The notes: generated from the sequence alone by a model not told the origin. DNA of 64,000 bases from Flaccisagitta enflata (GCA_965153355.1 OZ231126.1:78182001-78246000); one strand, 5' to 3'; shown: positions 36,131-48,650, numbered from the stretch's first letter. A program made the numbers and translations.

Positions 36131-36660
36131 TCCATTTTCAGGGTCCTCCATGATTTCCATCCTCCAACACCTACTCTAACTCCTAGTAACTCCATTTTCA
36201 GGGCCTCCCATCCTCCAACACTTAACACTTAACCGAACTCCATTTACTCCATTTCCTGCCGTTATCCCATCCAATTTATTCTCTTTTCAGGGTAATTCAG
36301 CCTCAATCACCTGCCTTAACAACATTTCATTTTCTGGGTCATTCATCCTTCATCATCTACCCAAACTCCATTCACTCTTTTTTCGGGGTTCTCCATCAGT
36401 GTTAAACAGTCAACCCTGGCGGCCTAACCCTTATTCCACCCTTAATGGCCTTGATACTCCCTTTTCAGGGTTCTCCCTCCGCATACATCCAAGCTTCATT
36501 TCTACATTTTCAGGGTCCTCCATCCTCCATCACCTACCCAAACTTTATTTTACAGAGTCCTCAATCCATATTCAACAGCTGACCCTACTTACCCTGTCTT
36601 CAAAAGCAACTGTTACCAGCAAATTGACTCCATTTTACAGGGTCCTCCATCTGTGTTCAA
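36131..36660 (+). repeat. Tandem array of acceptor-like units before the PDZ exon
   Basis: A variable 40-90-bp unit containing CTCCATTTTCAGGGTCCTCC. Clear CAGGG acceptor-like copies lie at about 36141, 36201, 36290, 36470, 36513 and 36555, and mutated ones near 36335 and 36385. The genuine acceptor is at 36640. Some copies also keep CCATCAGTGTTAAACAG-like sequence equal to the exon's first codons. Confidence 0.75.
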
Positions 36661-36793
36661 TGCCCGCCTTGAATGGAGCGCGCCACGACTCATCGAGATG
36701 ATCAAAGAATCTTCGGAGGGATTCGGGTTTAGCGTCAGAGGCGATACTCCAGTCGTTTTGGCCCTTGTTGAGTCAGGGTCAATCGCAGAACAG
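36641..36793 (+). CDS. RHPN: Rhophilin exon: PDZ domain, first half
   Basis: Phase 0 at both ends. Encodes RLEWSAPRLIEMIKESSEGF then GFSVRGDTPVVLALVESGSI. FGFSV is the PDZ carboxylate-binding (GLGF-type) loop. The acceptor CATTTTACAG and first exon bases (GGTCCTCCATC) resemble a repeated unit in the intron upstream (36131-36560). Confidence 0.93.
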
Positions 36794-36937
36794 GTACCCC
36801 TACGAGATGGAAGAAGCGAGTTCACGAGAACGTCGTCGCGTGCGTGAGAACATTCAAACAACAAGGCTGGCTAAATTATGGGAAATGCTAATCATGAACC
36901 AAGGACACGTTTGAAATCCTTTCCCATCTCTTCTCAG

Positions 36938-37026
36938 GCTGGAATCCTCGTTGGAGATTTGATCGTTGGTGTCGCCGGACAGGACGCAAAATGGGCGAAA
37001 CATGAGGAAGTCGTTCAACTAATAAG
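36938..37026 (+). CDS. RHPN: Rhophilin exon: PDZ domain, second half
   Basis: Encodes AGILVGDLIVGVAGQDAKWA then KHEEVVQLI(R), matching 'AGAREGDYIVSIQLVDCKWLTLSEVMKLLK' in pattern: the G-L-VGD-I turn and the second PDZ helix. Acceptor CTTCTCAG, donor GTATGA. A TA-flanked fold-back element begins 66 bases after the donor. Confidence 0.93.
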
Positions 37027-37092
37027 GTATGACAAGTGGAGCGATATCCCTCACTATATCACCATGTACCCAAACTGAACATGGAAGAGCTA

Positions 37093-38070
37093 CAGGGTCT
37101 TCAATTGCAACTGACTTATTCTAAATTGATGGTGTGCCTCTCATAGTCAATATTATGATTTCTTCTTTTTTTCCTCTTGCAGCATATTGTTTGACGTTTT
37201 TTGTATCAAAATTTCAAGGGTTTTATCAAGTATTTTGTCTGATATAATGATTTCAAGTAGATCAAGTACCCATGGTTATGACTTGAAAAAATCGTTTTTT
37301 GTTTTGACATTTTTTTCATATTGCTCTCATTTTGAATAGCTAGAGCTACAGATGACTCATTGGTATCAAATCAAACATAATTTAATCTACTTTTAAGAGG
37401 TAAAAAATCAAATATAGATTGCTAGAATCATTATATGCAAACTATAAAGAAAATTGTTGGTTTGAAAAATATTTGGTCGGAAATTGATTTCAAGGTCATC
37501 ACATGGAATCAAGATATCAACACATTGTTCCATCTCAAGAAGTTTGAACAAGGCATAAACACATCATTCCAAGACTCATTCCCAGTCTCATATAAGTGCA
37601 AGAGAGCAGAAACAGTGGCACAAGGGGTTTATTACTCATTGGGGCAGAAATGTCTTGCTAGTGCCAAAAGAGTTCATGGAATGGCTGGATAAGCAGCGGT
37701 CAGATGACCCTACAAAAGGACATGTGGACGGTCTTACCAAGTCACTGACAGACTGACATATCACCAATAACATTATTAAATTATCTTTCATTTTGGACCA
37801 ATTGAGCTTATTTTGCTCAAATATTTGGAAATGAAGGCTGTCTGAAAAAAAGATGTCATGAAAAAGATGATTTTTTTCGGTTACAACCATGAATACCCTG
37901 ACTACTTCAAATTTTTGTTACAGGCAAGCTGTTTGACAAAAACCCTTGAAACTTTGATACAAAAAACGTCAGACAAAACACAATAAGAGGGAAAAAAGAA
38001 AAAATCGTAATGTTGACTATGAAAGGCACACCATCAATTTAGAATAAGTCAGTCGCAATTGAAGACTCTG
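37093..38070. mobile_element. TA-flanked palindromic element, 978 bp
   Basis: CAGGGTCTTCAATTGCAACT and its complement as ends, TA at 37091-37092 and 38071-38072, long inverted arms. The interior shares GAGCTACAGATG and GACGTTTTTTGTATCAAAAT motifs with the elements at 44126 and 52014. An 85-codon ORF inside is not recognised. It lies in the last rhophilin intron. Confidence 0.85.
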
Positions 38071-38496
38071 TAAGATAACCTTGTGAACCATCACAGACTC
38101 AATTGTAAACGAGCAGGAAAAATCGCGCAGAAGAAACATGCATTCCAAACATTAAGCAGTCCTCTTCTCAGAGGGCACAGATATTTCCATTTGCCGTATA
38201 TAATTATAAAGCTGGGCAGCGCATTCTAAAAAATAAAGATGTGTGTCCGCAACAGACCAATTGTCCGATGAACTGGTATGGCCATCTGTCCGCAAAGAGA
38301 CTGGTACTAGCTAGGGTTGTGAAAGCGGTTGACTGCTTCTAATTAGGTGGCTGGTATACCTTTTAGCGCTTAGCGTGAGAATTACAGAAGTGAAGCGGAA
38401 GCGGAAGCAGCAACGGTAGAAGTGGAACAGAAATCGATAGCTTCCGCATCTCTTGTACCTGGAGCGATTTTTTTTTCTTAATTTGTTTTTTCTTAG

Positions 38497-39313
38497 ATCA
38501 AGCGGGAATCTTTTGGAGCTTCAACTGGTGACCCCACAGCCGGAACGCGACTCTGCCGCCTCATCGCCAACTTCACTCCCAATTCCCTCGTCAACTTCCT
38601 CGGCATCACTCCCAATCCCTTCGTCAACTGCTTCTTCCACTTCCTCGTCGGAATCGGCATCAACGACCTCCACACTTAAGAGAAACAACAACAAAAACAA
38701 CAACGGCAATAACAACAACGTCAACAACAACAAAAACTCTAGCGGTCACCCAACTGCATCTTCCTCTTCGTCCTCCTCTTCCTCCTCCAACTCGCAACTT
38801 CGAAGGCGTCGATCTTCCGCCAGCGTCAACGGAAGTCAAATCACATTCTCGTCGCCCCTTCCGTCGCCGCCAACGTCAACGTCGTTATCGTCGTCATCCT
38901 CGTCGTTATTCATGACGTCATCGTCGTTGTCGGCGGCGGCGTCGTCGTTTTCGTCATCGACGTCGTCGTCGTCGTCGTCTCAAATGATGTATCACACGAT
39001 TGGCGGAAAATCGTCCAAATCGATTCACAGCAAAGGAAAATCGAAAGGAGCGTTGGCGGCCATTTTTGGTAACGGAAATGGTGGTGGTGGTGGTGGTGGT
39101 GGTGGCGGTGGAGGGGGAGGAGGAGTGCCAGCGGGAGGTTGTGGTGGCGGAAACGGGTATCAGGTCAGCGACGGATCTGCAGCTGCATCGGCGTCGGCGG
39201 CTTCGAGTTGGTTTTTGAGGAAAAGATCCGGCAGCCAGTCGCCGGATTTGAAGACCAAATCGGCGCCGGCAACAGTCGCCGGCAGAATCGCCGCCGGTGG
39301 AAGGAAAACTTAG
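38497..39313 (+). CDS. RHPN: Rhophilin terminal exon: PDZ end and Ser/Gly-rich tail
   Basis: Begins (R)SSGNLLELQLVTPQP, the last PDZ strand. About 260 residues of low complexity follow: Ser/Thr/Pro-rich, an Asn/Lys run (about 38687-38743), long Ser runs written mostly as TC-N codons, a Gly run of about 13 residues near 39080-39125, and a basic end AGGRKT with stop TAG at 39311. The frame agrees with the preceding exon. A tail this repetitive is unusual for rhophilins, so only the PDZ end is firmly homologous. Confidence 0.88.
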
Positions 39314-39314
39314 A

Positions 39315-39386
<72 letters not shown>

Positions 39387-39532
39387 CAAGGCAGAGAGGC
39401 GAGGCGAGAGAGATCGAGAGCGAGAGAGCGAGGAGCGAGAGCGAGAGAGAGAGTGCGGAGAGCGAGAGAGATCAGAGAGCAGAGCGAGAGAGAGCAGAGC
39501 GAGAGAGATCGAGAGCGAGAGATCGAGAGCAG

Positions 39533-39622
<90 letters not shown>

Positions 39623-39668
39623 GAAAGAAAGAAAGAAAGGAAGAAGGAAAGAAAGAAAGAAAGAAAAA

Positions 39669-39743
<75 letters not shown>

Positions 39744-39825
39744 GAAAAAAGAGAAAGCGAAGAAGAAGATATTGAAAGGAAGAACTGGATAAAAGATGCA
39801 ATAAAATATAAATGAAGAAATGAAA
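39314..39825 (+). other. Rhophilin 3' UTR, repeat-filled, with poly(A) signal
   Basis: The stop codon is followed within 5 bases by GA-type repeats (39317-39615) and then a GAAA repeat (39616-39745). The first AATAAA after the stop is at 39800-39805. The UTR end is inferred from this signal only. Confidence 0.55.
39317..39745. repeat. GA and GAAA microsatellites
   Basis: 39317-39385 and 39540-39614 GA; between them GAGAGC-rich degenerate repeats; 39616-39745 GAAA. Within the rhophilin 3' UTR. Confidence 0.9.
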
Positions 39826-39829
39826 GCAA

Positions 39830-41634
39830 TCGGGATGATATTGAGATATATAAATTTACGACGAAGAGTTTAACCAGGTTTTGGTTTAGAAATAGCCTAC
39901 CTTCTGATGAATATCTTTCATTTATTGCCTCTGTTGCGAATATTTAGTGAGGGAAAAGGTGGGTCAAAATGAGAATATCATCACAATGTTTATCTTTGTT
40001 GACATCATTGTCCTTTCTGTCATACGTTTTCTTGTCGATGGTGATAGAGATCAATACAATTCCTCGGTTGTAACTGTATTTTTTAGTTGATTTGCGTTTT
40101 TTTGCGTATGTCAATTCATATATGACATGTACCAGAGGTGTTACGAAACTATCGACTGGTCGACTGATCGGGCCGATTTTCTATATCTCTAGATAATCTT
40201 CTGATTCACTAAAACAAAAATGTATCGGGTCGATTTTTTGTCTTTTTTTTTCCGGCTCAAAGGAAGCTAGCATAGAATTAGTACTGAGACTGATCTCTCT
40301 CTCTGAGTTTAAATTAAGAAATAAGCTTATAATTATAAAATTGAATTCTCTTATTATTGAATAACTAAAAATGGAATAATAAATGAATGAAAACAATTAA
40401 AAAATCTTTTGTTTGAAAACTATGGAACTGAGGCAAGAAAATTCAGCAGACTGTCCACCGAAAGTTGTTTCCGCCCGAGTCAAGATTGCTTTTCATCCAA
40501 AATATTCCCTATTTCAGAAAATAGCCTTTCCGAGTATGCGCTTGAACATGGGGTAGAAAAGTACTTCATGGCTTATTTGCTAAGTGATGGTAATTTGTTG
40601 TTTGTGCCAAAATTCAAATGGTTCTTCATCGGGCTTCACCACGAGACTTGCGCATTGTTTGATCTCTTCTTTGCTCTTGATGGATGGGCAATGGCATCCA
40701 ACCCTGAGCTTCATCCCAACCCCACCCTCCTGCCATGGACTCCCACAGTCCCACACCCAAAATCACAACTGCAGAATTGTAGTGCTTTTTTACTCTTATT
40801 TTTCTTGTATCAACTAAAAATAACTACAACGTAAAGGTGAAAATCTCACATATCTTATCTCGTGATACCAACTGATTTCTAAAACATGTTGCTTTTACAG
40901 TAAACAGCATTTGTAATTGTATAGGACGGCTTCCCTCCAAAGGCAACATTTGTGTTTCAAAGAAGGTCAAAATAGAAAAAATGTATAAATGAAAATGCAA
41001 AAATAAGTGAATAAAGATGATTGAGATGGCTCAGAAATGATTTATAAAAGAAAAATTTGCATTGATTTAGCAAAAGAACCAAGTTTAGCCAATGTTACAA
41101 AAAAATTTATTTTGAAAATTTGTACTTATTTTATTTTTGGTCACTGACAGGGGGCTGGTCAAAATTCTAAATTTGCATAGGAAATGAAAAAATGAAAAAA
41201 CAGAGAACATAGTTCTCTTCCCAAATCGATTACAGAGAGAACTATATTCTTCAAAATGCAAAATTTCCCTGTGTTTGGCTTTCTTAGAATTTCGACCTCA
41301 GAAAATGAAAAAAAGTGTAAGCAAAAAATCTTTAAAAACATCATTTTCTTGCTTGTTTTCAGGTGAATCACATGGTTCAAACTGCATTTTAAGTCTGAAT
41401 ACGATAAAAATGCATGCACCAAGTATCCTTAGAGACAATTTGTCCACATAAAGCATTCCAGCTTCATTATTGTCCTGATAATAATGCAAAAAGTATTGTG
41501 AAACACTTCATTTTCCTTCATAAATTTTCCGTCATAGGGAAAAAAATTGACCTAGGTTCGATACTGAGTCGATACTTTTATTGGGATTGACCATGATTCA
41601 ATCAACCCAGTCAATACTGTAAAGAAACAAGGCC
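39830..41634. other. Intergenic, no gene recognised
   Basis: AT-rich. The 141-codon ORF at 40409-40834 has ordinary composition but no recognisable motif, and is left uncalled. Confidence 0.4.
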
Positions 41635-41854
41635 GGATACACGGCTACCCCAGTCGCGTGTGGGTGGGCAGGAGCTTTATTTGAGGTCACTTGATCATTT
41701 GGGCAAGAGCGGTGAAGCCAAAGACCTCGAAAACCCAAAAAAAGTAAAGTGTGACGGAGGGATGGACCGACGGACAGACCAATGGATGGACCAACGGACC
41801 GACGGATGGACCGACAAACTGGAGTGTAGAGTGGCGTAGCACGCGACTAAAAAA
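41635..41854 (+). mobile_element. Family A element, complete, 220 bp
   Basis: AACAAGGCCGGATACACGGC start, AGTCGCGTGTGGGTGGGCAG, a GACCGACGGACAGACC core, end AGTGGCGTAGCACGCGACTA plus A's. Confidence 0.75.
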
Positions 41855-42873
41855 TCGTGACACCCTGACATGTACTGCTAGATTTAATATTCTGTGATTC
41901 CTGTAACAAATGATGTTAAGAGCCAAGTGATTTGGTTAATTCAATGTTAACGGGGGCTCAAATGAATTTAGGTTTTTTCAAGTTTTCATATTCTTTGTTA
42001 AGTGAATACCTTATTGAATTCCTGATAACAGATCCATATTTCTGATAGTTATAGAATTTCCAATTGTGGCAATGTACAACCTTGAATTTAAATAAATTTT
42101 TCATTTTCGATTTCACTGTAGCTTTAAAGATCAAAAATTAGATTTTTTCTTAAAAATATATAGTGTGACCTATCAAATTATTGAAACCGTTTCGATGCTC
42201 GCCACTCATCCAAATAATTGAATTATATTTACGCATTTGCTTTCAGTGGTGCTCGTGATACTTGTTTTTGTCATGTCAATATATGCATAAAACGTTATAA
42301 TATAAAGTAGAGCAATCAAAACATTCTCATGAGAGTCAAAATAGATGATTGCTAAGAGTATCAATTGCCATAGAAATATGATTATGTCCATCACCTGATC
42401 CAATTTTGTTGTTGTCATTATAATATATACTTATGTCTTTATTTTGGAATTTTATTCATTTCTCGCATATGTTTGATTGATGACTTAAACTATTTATGTT
42501 TTATTGTTTTGTGAAAATAACCCTCCCCTCTCTCCTTCCCCTTGCCTGATAATCCTTACCTTGTCATCAAACTCCTACCATTGTGCCTAATAAAGAACCA
42601 TGTGATAGTAAAAACTAAGTTCTTTCTTTTATTGATTCTGCTTCTTACAATTTGATCAGATTATGGTGGTTTGATAAGGTTTCAGTACCACATCTAAGCT
42701 TTTTAAGGAACCAGTCATTGCATTGGCCAAAAGTTTTGGCCCCAAACGATCGAGTAATGGCGTCTACCGCCGTGGTCAAAAAGCTTTCTCCTTTAGATCT
42801 CCGTTTTCAATAATTACCTGTTATAACGATAAATGATCACTTGTATGGCCATGCGTAGATATCCTCCTACATA
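41855..42873. other. Intergenic, nothing recognised
   Basis: AT-rich single-copy-looking sequence without coding signal. Confidence 0.4.
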
Positions 42874-43484
42874 CTATCTAGGAAAAAAGTTTGGCAGCAC
42901 TTATGGTTGATGGTATGTTTTCCTTCCCATGTGCTAAAAACTCATGTACCCGGTTGTTTTTGATTATTTTTGTACTCATACTAACTAGCACAAAAGAGAA
43001 AAACCATCTTCAGTCCAATTTAGGGACCGCGAGTTTTGTTTATTTATCACAATTAAGCGATGGTTGTGGTAATGGTATTAGATTTTGGTCATTTTGATTG
43101 CTAAATTGGGCTACTTCTCTTTACAAATCTGATTAGAAATCCATAAGATTATAAAACTAGAGCTTAAGAGCTTACCAGTGGTGCAATCCGCATGTTTCTA
43201 TCGTTTTTGGTAAACTCTGAAAGTATTTCAAAGATAGAAGGGCAGGAGAAAATATAAATCCTATTTTTTTTTTTTTTTTTTTTTTTTTTTGCCACTTTTG
43301 AAAGTTCATGATCAACTTTTAACTAATGGCATTTCTAGTGGTTTCATGCACTGATACGAGATTGCGCTCAGATTGTAAATTTTTTTGAAGAAGATTAGAA
43401 AGCTTTTAAATTTTGGTTACTTTTCTAAACGAGAATTTTAGATATCTCTTTTTAAAGGTGCTGCCAAACATATTTCCTAGATAG
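42874..43484. mobile_element. TA-flanked palindromic MITE, 611 bp
   Basis: Inverted ends CTATCTAGGAAAAAAGTTTG and complement (GGCAGCACCTTT inside), TA at 42872-42873 and 43485-43486. Different end sequence from the CAGGGT elements. A T-run lies at 43265-43290. Confidence 0.8.
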
Positions 43485-43859
43485 TACATTTTCATCAGTT
43501 TGGGATAGCAAAACGCAAAAAGAATTGAATTTGATTGTGAAAGACTTAAGATTTCATAACTGTTTCGTGCCAAATGATAGCTCGATAGCCGCTCTGTAAC
43601 TTGTATTCCGCCAGGTCCATTCTACAAAAACATTTAAAAACGCTGAAAACCTCAGAACATTTCTAATAAATCAAAGAAAGTCTTGAAGACTAGAGCATTA
43701 TTTCATTGATTGATTGATTATTTGACTTTATTCCTATACAACCATCCAGTATCGTACGAAAAAAACTACGAATCACTGACTAACTTCCCTTATAGTTTTT
43801 GTGGATCGCAAGATCCACTTAGTCCTGGGAAAGTTTTATTTTTTTTCCTTCCCAAAAAA

Positions 43860-45715
43860 TCGTACTCACCATTTTCCTTTTTTTCAGTCTGATTTTATAT
43901 TATTTTTTTCCTTCCTAAAAAATTGTACTCACCATTTTCCTCTTTTTTCAGTCTGATTTTTTTTTTCCTAAAAGCGTACTCACTATATTTCATTTGTATC
44001 AGTCTTGTATTTTTTTTTCTAAAAGCGTACTCACTATTTTTCTTTTTCATCTGTTTTTTCATATTCCCCCTCTTTTTTTTTCATTGGTGTTTTTCTCCTA
44101 AATGTGTACTCACCCTTTTTCTTTACAGGGTGAACATTGTCAAATGCAAAAAAGTATCAAGCTTTTGCTCCTAGATTCTTTATCTTCATGACCTGGAATC
44201 ATTTTTCTCTTATAGTACTATGCTTGACGTTTTTTGTGTCAAAATTTCATGGATCTGAGTTGAATTGTTTTTCCATAACATCAATTTGAAGTAAAATAAA
44301 TATTTACAGCTGGAGCTTGATAACCGATTTTTTTCATCTGGGCAGTTTATTTTTGATATTGTAATGACTTAAACCACAGATGCTAACTCGGTCTTGAATG
44401 GAAGAGTGTCAAATTATCTTCCATTTGAGACCAATCTGGCATTTATAGCTCAAATCGTCTTCAAATGAGAGCAAATAAAAAAAAAACTTTCCTGTTTAAA
44501 GAAGAAGATTTTGAGCTAAAAATGAGCTTCTTCTAGAAATACCTCTATTACTTCAATTTGATGTTGTGGACAAAGTATCCAACTTAGACTCATGAAATTT
44601 TTATACAAAAGATGTCAAACATAGTACTTGAAGAAAAAAATGATTTCAGGTCATAAAGATGAAGCATCTAGGAGCAAAAGCTTGATACTTTTTTGCATTT
44701 GACAATGTTCACACTGTACATCAATTTTTTTTCCAAAAAGCGTACTCACCATTTTTCTTCTTAAAAGAGTACTCAACACATCCCCTTTTCATCAGTCTTG
44801 TTTTTTTTTCTCTTCTAAAAGTGTACTCACCAGTTTTCTTTTTCTCCAGTCTTTTTTTTCCTTCTCCTCAAATCATACTCAGCCTCTTTATTTTTCATCA
44901 GTTTTTTTTCTCCTAAATGTGTACTCACCCTTTTTCTTTTTATCAGTTTTTTTTTTTTCAAAAAAGCGTACTCACTATTTTTCTTCTTCAGTCTTTTTTT
45001 TCTTTCCTAAAAGTGTACTCACCACATTTCTTTTTTATCAGTCTCGTTTTTTTCTCTTCAAAAAATGTACTCATCAGTTTTTTTTTCTTCAGTCTTTTTT
45101 TTCCATCTCCTCAAATCATACTCACGCGCTTTCTTTTTCTTCTAAATGTGTACTCGACCTTTTTCTTTTCACCTTTTTTTCCAAATAGCGTACTCACCAT
45201 TTTTTTTCTTCTTCAACCTTTTTTTTCTTTCCTAAAATTGTACTCACCACATATCTTTTTTTTTTCCTTAAATTGTACTCACCTTCTTTATTTTCATCAG
45301 TTTTTTCTCCTAAAAGTGTACTCACCCTTTTTCTTTTCATCAGTATTGGTTTTTTTTTTCCTCAAAGCATATTCACCATTTTTCTTTTTTTTCAGTCTAT
45401 TATTTTTTTTTCTTCTCCTCAAATTGTACTCACCCTCTTTCTCGTTCATCAGTTTTTTCCCTTAAACTTTACTCACACATTTTCTTTTCAGCAGTCTTGT
45501 TTTTTTCCCAAAGTGTACTCACCATTTTTCTTCTTCTTCAGTCTATTTTTTTTGCCTAAAAGCGTACTCATCACAATCTTTTTTTCTCTTTCAAAAGTGT
45601 ACTCACCATTTTGCCTGCCTTTCTATCATTATTTTTGTTCTCGTCAAAGTGTACTCACCATTTTCCCCTACCCTCTGTTTTTTTTTTTCTATGAAGTGTA
45701 CTCACTAATTTCAAC
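43860..45715 (-). repeat. ~50-bp minisatellite carrying a donor-like motif
   Basis: About 27 units of roughly 50 bases: pyrimidine-rich, often with CATCAGTC, then AAAAGTGTACTCACCATTTT. On the - strand each unit reads ATGGTGAGTACACTTTT, a near-consensus splice donor preceded by pyrimidine-rich complement. The array is interrupted by a MITE at 44126-44716. Confidence 0.8.
44126..44716. mobile_element. TA-flanked palindromic MITE, 591 bp, inside the minisatellite
   Basis: CAGGGTGAACATTGTCAAAT and complement, TA at 44124-44125 and 44717-44718. Internal similarity to 7548-8097 (CAAGCTTTTGCTCCTAGAT, GACGTTTTTTGTGTCAAAAT). Confidence 0.85.
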
Positions 45716-45719
45716 TGAT

Positions 45720-45723
<4 letters not shown>

Positions 45724-45778
<55 letters not shown>

Positions 45779-46170
45779 AAGAAAGAAAGAAAGAGAAAGA
45801 GAACATTTCAGCTATCAAATACCATGGAGTTTGTAATGTTCACCAATTTTCGCAATTCACTTATAGTTTTTTTTAAAAATCTTATATGACTTTTTTTTTT
45901 CTTTGATGCACAAAATGATTAAAGTTAAAAAGATGAAAATTGAAAAAAATGAAAAATGAAAAGTGAAAAGAAAAAGTTAAAAAATAAAAAAAGTGAAAAA
46001 GTAAAAAAGAGAAAAAATAAAAAAATGAAAAAATGAAAAACTGAAAATGTGAAAAAAAATTAAAATGAAAATAAAATGCAAAAAAAAAAAAAACAAAACA
46101 AAAAAAAACAACAAAAAATAGTGAAAAATGAAAAAAGTCAATAATGAAAAAAAAAATAAATAAAACATCG
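45724..46170. repeat. GA microsatellite and A-rich tract
   Basis: 45724-45773 GA, then AAAG; 45900-46170 GAAAAA/TGAAAAA-rich sequence. Confidence 0.85.
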
Positions 46171-46215
46171 CGATCCACAGTATTGGCGACAGCCACTGGT
46201 TTATCTTGACTTGAC

Positions 46216-46710
46216 TTTTTTTAGTCGCGTGCTACGCGACTCTACACCCTGCTTTGTCAGTCGGTCGGTCGGTTGGTCAATGGTTGGTCCCCTTTTTGGG
46301 CAGCGGCCCCGAAGGGGCCGATGACCTATGTTTTCACATAGGGGGAAATTTCTCCTTCATTTCCTTCAGTGTACCCCCCCCCCCACTCTCGAGGCTCAAA
46401 TCCCAGTCTGGAGTCTCAAATCCCAGTCTCGAGGCTCAAATCCCAGTCTCGAGGCTCAAATCCCAGTCTTGAGGCTCAAATCCCAGTCTTGAGGCTCAAA
46501 TCCCAGTCTCAAGGCTCATATCTCAATCTCAAGGCTTTAATCCCAATCTCAAGGCTCAAATCCCAAACTCTAGGCTCAAATCCTAGTCTTGAGGCTCAAA
46601 TCCTAGTCTTGAGACTCAAATCCCAGTATCAAAGCTCAAATCCTAGCCCCAAGGCTTGAATCCCAGCTCCGAAGGTCACATCCCAGACTGAAGGCTCACA
46701 TACCAGCTGC
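46216..46710 (-). mobile_element. Family A 3' end followed by a family B body
   Basis: TTTTTTAGTCGCGTGCTACG then GGTCGGTCGGTCGGTTGG (inverted family A end). Then CCTTTTTGGGCAGCGGCCCC and GATGACCTATG, a family B head. 46380-46700 is about 16 units of CTCAAATCCCAGTCTCGAGG. Confidence 0.7.
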
Positions 46711-46794
46711 AGTAACAAGGCCAACACCTATAAGTCGCGTGCAGGACAAAAATAACTGAACTGACCTTACTCCTTATTGTATCTTTTTATCGAA

Positions 46795-47350
46795 AATCAG
46801 ACTTAAACGCAACCCAAAACAGACCCAAACCAGACTCAAACCAGACTCAAACCAGACTCAAACCAGACTCAAACCAGACTCAAACCAGACTCAAACCAGA
46901 CTCAAACCGGAATTAAACCAGACCGAAACCAGACCTAAATCAGACATAAACCAGACATAAACCAGACATAAACCAGATTTAAGCCAGACTCAAACCAGAC
47001 TCAAACCAGACTCAAACCAGACTTAAACCAGACTTAAACCAGACCAAAACCAGGCTCAAACCAGGCTCAAACCAGGCTCAAACTAGAATCAAACCAGACT
47101 CAAACCAGACTCAAACCAGACTCAAACCAGAATTAAACCAGAATTAAACCAGACCAAAACCAGACCAAAACCAGACCAAAACCAGACCAAAACCAGACCT
47201 AAATCAGACCTAAATCAAACAAAAACCAGACACAAACCAGACATACACCAGACCTAACCCAGACCTAAACCAGACATAAATCAGACATGAACCAGTCTTA
47301 AACCAGACTTAAACCAGACTTAAACCATACTTAAACCAGACTTAAACCAT
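46795..47350. repeat. AACCAGACTCA minisatellite
   Basis: About 50 units of a 10-12-bp repeat with point changes (ACTCAAACCAG, ATAAACCAG, CAAAACCAG). Confidence 0.9.
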
Positions 47351-47454
47351 ACTTATCTTCAATATCATTTTAACCAGCAGACTTAAACCAGCAGACTTAA
47401 ACCATTGGACCTGCAGACTTAAACCATTAGATTTAAACCAGCAGACTTCAACCA

Positions 47455-48650
47455 GCAGACTTTAACCAGCAGACTTTAACCAGCAGACTTTAACCAAAAT
47501 GACCAAAAATGACCAAAAATGACCAAAAATGACCAAAATGACCAAAATGACCAAAATGACCAAAGATGACCAAAGATGACCAAAGATGACCAAAGATGAC
47601 CAAAAATGACCAAAATGACCAAAAATGACCAAAAATGACCAAAAACGACCAAAATGACCAAAATGACCAAAAATGAACAAAAATGTCAAAAAAGGACCAA
47701 AAATGACCAGAAATGACCAAAAATGACCAAAAATGACCAAAAATAACCAAAAATAACCAAAAATAACCAAAAATGACCAAAAATGACCAAAAATAACCAA
47801 AAATAACCAAAAATAACCAAAAATGACCAAAAATGACCAAAAATGACAAAAATGACCAAAATGACCAAAAACGACCAAAAATGACCAAAAATAACCAAAA
47901 ATGACTAAAAATGACCAAAAATGACCAAAAATGATCAAAGTGACCAAAAATGACACAAAATGACACAATATGACACAAAATGACACAAAATGACACAAAA
48001 TGACCTAAGATGACCCAAAATGACCAAAAATGACCAAAAATGACCAAAATTGATAAAAAATGACCAAAATTGATAAAAAATGACCAAAATGACCAATATG
48101 ACCAAAATGCCCAAAAATGATCAAAAAAGACCAAAAATGACAAAAAATGATCAAAAATAGCCAGAAATGTCCAAAAATGACACAAAATGACCCAATATGA
48201 CCAAAATGACCAAAAATGACCAAAAATGACAATATGACCAAAATGACCAAAAATGACCAAAAATGACAAAAAAATGATCAAAAATAACCAGAAATGACCC
48301 AAAATGATCAAAAATGATCAAAAATGACCAAAAATGACCAAAATGACCAAAATGGCCAAAATGACGAAAATGATCAAAATGACCAAAAATGACCAAAAAT
48401 GATCAAAAATGATTAAAAATGATTAGAAATGATTAAAAATGATTATGAATGATCACAAATGACCAAAAATGACCAAAAATGACCAAAAATGACCAAAATG
48501 ACCAAAATGACCAAAATGACCAAAATGACCAAAATGACCAAAATGACCAAAAATGACCAAAAATGACTAAAAGCAACCAAAAATGACTAAAAGCAACCAA
48601 AAATGACTAAAAGCAACCAAAAATGACCAAAAACGACACAAAAAAGCAAA
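47455..48650. repeat. TGACCAAAAA minisatellite, 1.2 kb
   Basis: Roughly 110 units of 9-11 bases. The - strand is fully open and would encode a Phe/Trp/Gly-rich peptide of up to 273 residues, best explained by the repeat. Confidence 0.9.

Noticed and set aside
37435-37692. 85-codon ORF inside a palindromic element, considered as a transposase fragment
   Set aside because: No DDE/D or helix-turn-helix pattern visible; too short.
40409-40834. 141-codon ORF with ordinary composition
   Set aside because: No motif, no splice context, no relation to neighbouring genes; length is within chance for AT-rich DNA.
43860-45715. Regular repeats with spacers considered as a CRISPR-like array
   Set aside because: The spacers are diverged copies of the same pyrimidine-rich unit and the DNA is from an animal nucleus.
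47490-48311. 273-codon hydrophobic ORF rich in Phe, Trp and Gly
   Set aside because: A by-product of the TGACCAAAAA array; all units translate alike and no independent coding signal exists.
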